The translations under genes and the position numbers were made by a program. Positions 61,356-64,000 of a stretch of DNA of 64,000 bases are shown here, piece by piece. Location: NCBI GenBank assembly GCA_937876195.1, contig CALEIK010000013.1, forward strand, positions 58,343 to 122,342. The letters run 5' to 3'. Below the pieces are notes generated by a model. That model was not told the origin of the DNA and searched no databases. It worked only from the letters and a program-made list of their open reading frames with translations. Positions within the stretch are counted from its first letter, which is position 1, and every line of letters starts with the position of its first letter. Source of the stretch: an uncultured Flavobacteriales bacterium. Its GTDB lineage: Bacteria; Bacteroidota; Bacteroidia; Flavobacteriales_D; Crocinitomicaceae.

Positions 61356-64000
61356 TTATTCATTACTGCGTATTAACGTTGGATTGCCAGGTTCAACCTT
61401 TCCACGTGGACCAATCGTAACTCCATTTGGATAAGCTATTGGTTTTCCAGATCCCGATTCGATTTTGATCCACCCCTTCTCTCCTTGATACATTAAAGTC
61501 CTATTAAGCATTTTACTTCCTTCTACTGGAGTATACCCAATATTCATATAAATATTGGCTCTTTTACTTGTATGATCAGAAATTGCTTGTCCAAAGCCTC
61601 CTTGAGCGGAAACATCTTTGACCATATTGCCACTAAAGCATGTAACAAACACAATATTTCCTCCATTTTCTACTTTTGACATGATATGCATAAAATTAGC
61701 AACAGCTCTTGGATAAGGCATATCAGCTGAACGGCTAGGAGGAGTAGTAGACATAAGACTTCTTATTAGGGGTTCCTTTATGACAACAGTATTTGTTCCT
61801 GTCGTTGCAAAATCGTTTAATTGGTTATCAACACTAACGTTAACCCCTCCATGGGCACCATGCTGATGAAATACTAAGTTTTTCAATTGATTTCTCCCGG
61901 CTTGTTTTAAATAATCATCTACTTTTGTTGCCAGCTCTTCTATAGTGTCTGAGTAGATAAAATCCCAAGTTGACCCTTCTTCCATACTTGCTAAATAACC
62001 ATCAAGTTTAGCATCTTGATTTTCATCTCCAACGACAACTATTAAATTTCCACTTTTATGCGACGTATTATCTACTGGTATGACCGTTTTACTGTCGCCT
62101 TCTACCGGTGCCGTTGGCGCTCCTTCCTGCTGCATACCATCAATATCAATTTTATTGATTGGTTTGTTTCCAGCATAATTGTATGGTGTATAAAATGGAT
62201 AATCCGCTGCCAAAGGATCTATGCTAATGAAGCGACATGTCCAGGGCGAGTAATAACGAGCCCCATAATAGTACAAACCTGATTCTAAGTCCTTTTCACG
62301 TCCGACGTATCGATATCTTTTCTTAGTGAAAGTTCTCAACGAAGAATCTCCAAACGGATAATATTCTTCCCTGTCAATCACCCCACCAACAGTGTTTAAC
62401 CTAGTCGTACTACTTCCAATTTGGTCTTCCAAATTATAAGTAACGGATTCTGTAATATCATCAGGGAAAGCTGTACCAATTCTAACCATCGCAATTCTGC
62501 TTTGGTCGTCCATTACATGCACATAATTCTTTTCATACGTTGTTCCATTTTCAAGGATATGGTACTCAAAAATACCGTCAATGTATATCGTTCGCTCATA
62601 AATTGGAGAACCCGCAGTTCCTGTACGCACCATTTTGCTTACTCGGTTCATTCCTGAATAATCGTACTGAGCAAAAATAGTAGGATCAGCCATTCCTGCT
62701 TGGTTGTAATAGGTAATTAACTGATTTCCTGCATTCCAAACATAATTTCTTGTTGTCCCTGCTGTAATTTGGTTTCCTACGGCGTCATAAGTAAAATCTT
62801 GGATCAGTACACTACTTCCAGTTTCTATTTGTTGGAGTGTATTTACACCTGTGTTGTATACAAAATTACGCGTAAAGCCATTCGTGCCCGCCTGGGTTAC
62901 CTGTTGGACATTTCCAATTTTATCGTAATTATATTGTCTTGCGTACGCTCTCACATCATCAGCATTTGGACTTCCTGGTGCAGGTGCATCACTATAAAGG
63001 TAATCATTTTGATTTTGTGTATCGCTTTCTCGTCCGTTGCCACTAATTACTCTGTAAAGCGGATCGTATGCAAATGTTCTATCTAGCGCATTTGCCCCTA
63101 AGCCAACACCTGCAATTCCGCAGTCGTCCACCCTAAGTAGAATTTTCATGATATTTCCTACCAAATCAAAGTTAAAACCATCATCCTGTCGCTTAGTACC
63201 TGTTTCTGGAGTATAGGTATGTGTTTCGCTTACCTGAGAATACGCATATTTTTCACTGCGCTGTCGTTGTAATCTAAAGGTTGTACTACTGTACACATAA
63301 CGTGTCATAACATCATTGCCAAAAGCTATTAACAAACGCTGTCCTTTGGCACTGTACACAATATTTTTCACATATTCAGTGCCGTCATAATCAACTTTTT
63401 CCAAAGCTCCAGCACGGTTGTACGTAGGAACAATTTCTTTTCTATCGGTATTTACATTTTCGGGTAATGTTATTTTTGTCGCTCTATTCAGTGCATCAAA
63501 TTCACTGCTGGTCTCAAATTCTTGTGATCCAAGAATACTTGGTAAACCAGTCCAATCTACTAAATACGTTGTATAATTATCCAGAGCACTTTTCAATGTG
63601 GCACTACTAATGACAAGTTGTTTTTTGGAAAGTAAATTTTCTTTAAAATCAAACTCTATCATTTCAATTTTGCCACTTTCATCGTATTGTTGCCAAAGTT
63701 GTCCATTTAGATTGATGTCTTCCGGATCAGTGGCTTCTTCGCCATAAATGGCATAACTTGTCAAACGGAGAGAATCACCTGAATCGTTCTTTGTCCAACC
63801 GTTTGTAGGTCTGCTTAATCTGTCATAAGCTGTTAAAGAACGTGCACTTTTGGCGTCCGAACTCTCAATCGGTTTTCCCAGTGCATCTAGTAGAAGCACA
63901 CTTTCCCCCTGATCAATGTGTTTTGTCCACAGTGGTATCAACGGCTGTTTTTCACCATTCTCTGCTTCCTGTGGTTGCCGTAAATCATACAAATGTTCAA
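61356..64000 (-). CDS. RHS/YD-repeat protein with a caspase-like C-terminal domain (5' part outside window)
   Basis: About 880 residues are visible; the frame is open to the window edge, so the N-terminus is missing. Long YD-repeat-like stretches (YNRAGALEKVDYDG, FAYDPLYRVISG, FTYDAVGNQITAG, YDYSGMNRVSKM) end in the RHS core YRYVGREKDLESGLYYYG, then ARYYSPWTCRFISIDPLA and PYNYAGNKPINKIDIDG. After it come ~260 residues of a different kind (about 61356-62135). These contain LKNLVFHQHGAHGG (about 61849-61872) and, 70 residues on, IVFVTCFSGNM (about 61630-61652), a His-then-Cys order and motif shape like caspase/CHAT-type peptidases. It should be released or exported as a polymorphic effector. 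Confidence 0.85.
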   Translation of the reverse strand, partial: EHLYDLRQPQEAENGEKQPLIPLWTKHIDQGESVLLLDALGKPIESSDAKSARSLTAYDRLSRPTNGWTKNDSGDSLRLTSYAIYGEEATDPEDINLNGQLWQQYDESGKIEMIEFDFKENLLSKKQLVISSATLKSALDNYTTYLVDWTGLPSILGSQEFETSSEFDALNRATKITLPENVNTDRKEIVPTYNRAGALEKVDYDGTEYVKNIVYSAKGQRLLIAFGNDVMTRYVYSSTTFRLQRQRSEKYAYSQVSETHTYTPETGTKRQDDGFNFDLVGNIMKILLRVDDCGIAGVGLGANALDRTFAYDPLYRVISGNGRESDTQNQNDYLYSDAPAPGSPNADDVRAYARQYNYDKIGNVQQVTQAGTNGFTRNFVYNTGVNTLQQIETGSSVLIQDFTYDAVGNQITAGTTRNYVWNAGNQLITYYNQAGMADPTIFAQYDYSGMNRVSKMVRTGTAGSPIYERTIYIDGIFEYHILENGTTYEKNYVHVMDDQSRIAMVRIGTAFPDDITESVTYNLEDQIGSSTTRLNTVGGVIDREEYYPFGDSSLRTFTKKRYRYVGREKDLESGLYYYGARYYSPWTCRFISIDPLAADYPFYTPYNYAGNKPINKIDIDGMQQEGAPTAPVEGDSKTVIPVDNTSHKSGNLIVVVGDENQDAKLDGYLASMEEGSTWDFIYSDTIEELATKVDDYLKQAGRNQLKNLVFHQHGAHGGVNVSVDNQLNDFATTGTNTVVIKEPLIRSLMSTTPPSRSADMPYPRAVANFMHIMSKVENGGNIVFVTCFSGNMVKDVSAQGGFGQAISDHTSKRANIYMNIGYTPVEGSKMLNRTLMYQGEKGWIKIESGSGKPIAYPNGVTIGPRGKVEPGNPTLIRSNE

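Overview
The window looks like chromosomal DNA from a Bacteroidota bacterium of the Flavobacteriales type; a Fluviicola/Crocinitomicaceae-like host is my guess, not something I could test. The evidence is: several secreted proteins with type IX secretion (T9SS) C-terminal sorting domains, a type B gliding-motility C-terminal domain at the left edge, promoters of the Bacteroidota form TTTG-N19/20-TAnnTTTG, A-rich leaders with almost no Shine-Dalgarno sequences, an HU-SPOR fusion protein, and Bacteroidota-style PurM, MutS and topoisomerase III. Both window edges cut genes: a T9SS protein on the left and an RHS protein on the right.

Layout. 1-11 kb: glyceraldehyde-3-phosphate dehydrogenase; a convergent block with the HU-SPOR protein and the ribD/EamA/metallo-beta-lactamase-fold operon; an MFS transporter; two secreted proteins; and a small AT-rich patch of four orphan genes (9.2-11.0 kb). 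11-28 kb: mostly housekeeping genes on the plus strand. These are YehS with a histidine kinase, a thyA-capA-folA operon, topoisomerase III, a HisKA_2 kinase, purM, prfA, pyrF, an RND exporter, rfbA and a polyprenyl diphosphate synthase. 28-35 kb: a dense signalling cluster with a NarL-type regulator, a multi-PAS kinase, a receiver-only protein, a receiver-PAS-HisKA_3 hybrid and a second receiver-only protein. 35-40 kb: ferredoxin-NADP reductase, a bestrophin-like channel and a LytTR regulator with its propeller kinase. 40.5-46.5 kb: four exported proteins in a row, three with T9SS tails. 46.6-53.4 kb: a TrmH-family methyltransferase, mutS, a lipoprotein, tRNA-Gly(GCC) and tRNA-Leu(TAA) in a hairpin-rich tract, and a TPR-SpoIIE phosphatase. 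53.7-58.8 kb: a ChaN-like protein and a copper module (secreted hydrolase, HMA-AraC sensor, CopA). 58.8-64 kb: accessory DNA with a frameshifted small membrane protein, an IS1-family transposase broken by one stop codon, two small exported proteins and the 3' part of a large RHS protein.

How the genes fit together. The thyA/folA pair couples dTMP synthesis to dihydrofolate recycling. The HMA-AraC protein most likely senses copper and controls the adjacent P-type ATPase. The signalling cluster has the parts of a branched phosphorelay. The best candidate for something little described is the RHS protein: its C-terminal domain, after the RHS core, carries a histidine motif and a later cysteine motif in a caspase-like arrangement. 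Two small exported proteins directly downstream are possible immunity or accessory factors. A second set of interest is non-coding: two hairpins after tRNA-Leu with matching base changes in both arms, a partial copy of the tRNA-Gly 5' end, and heptamer-based inverted repeats in front of prfA.
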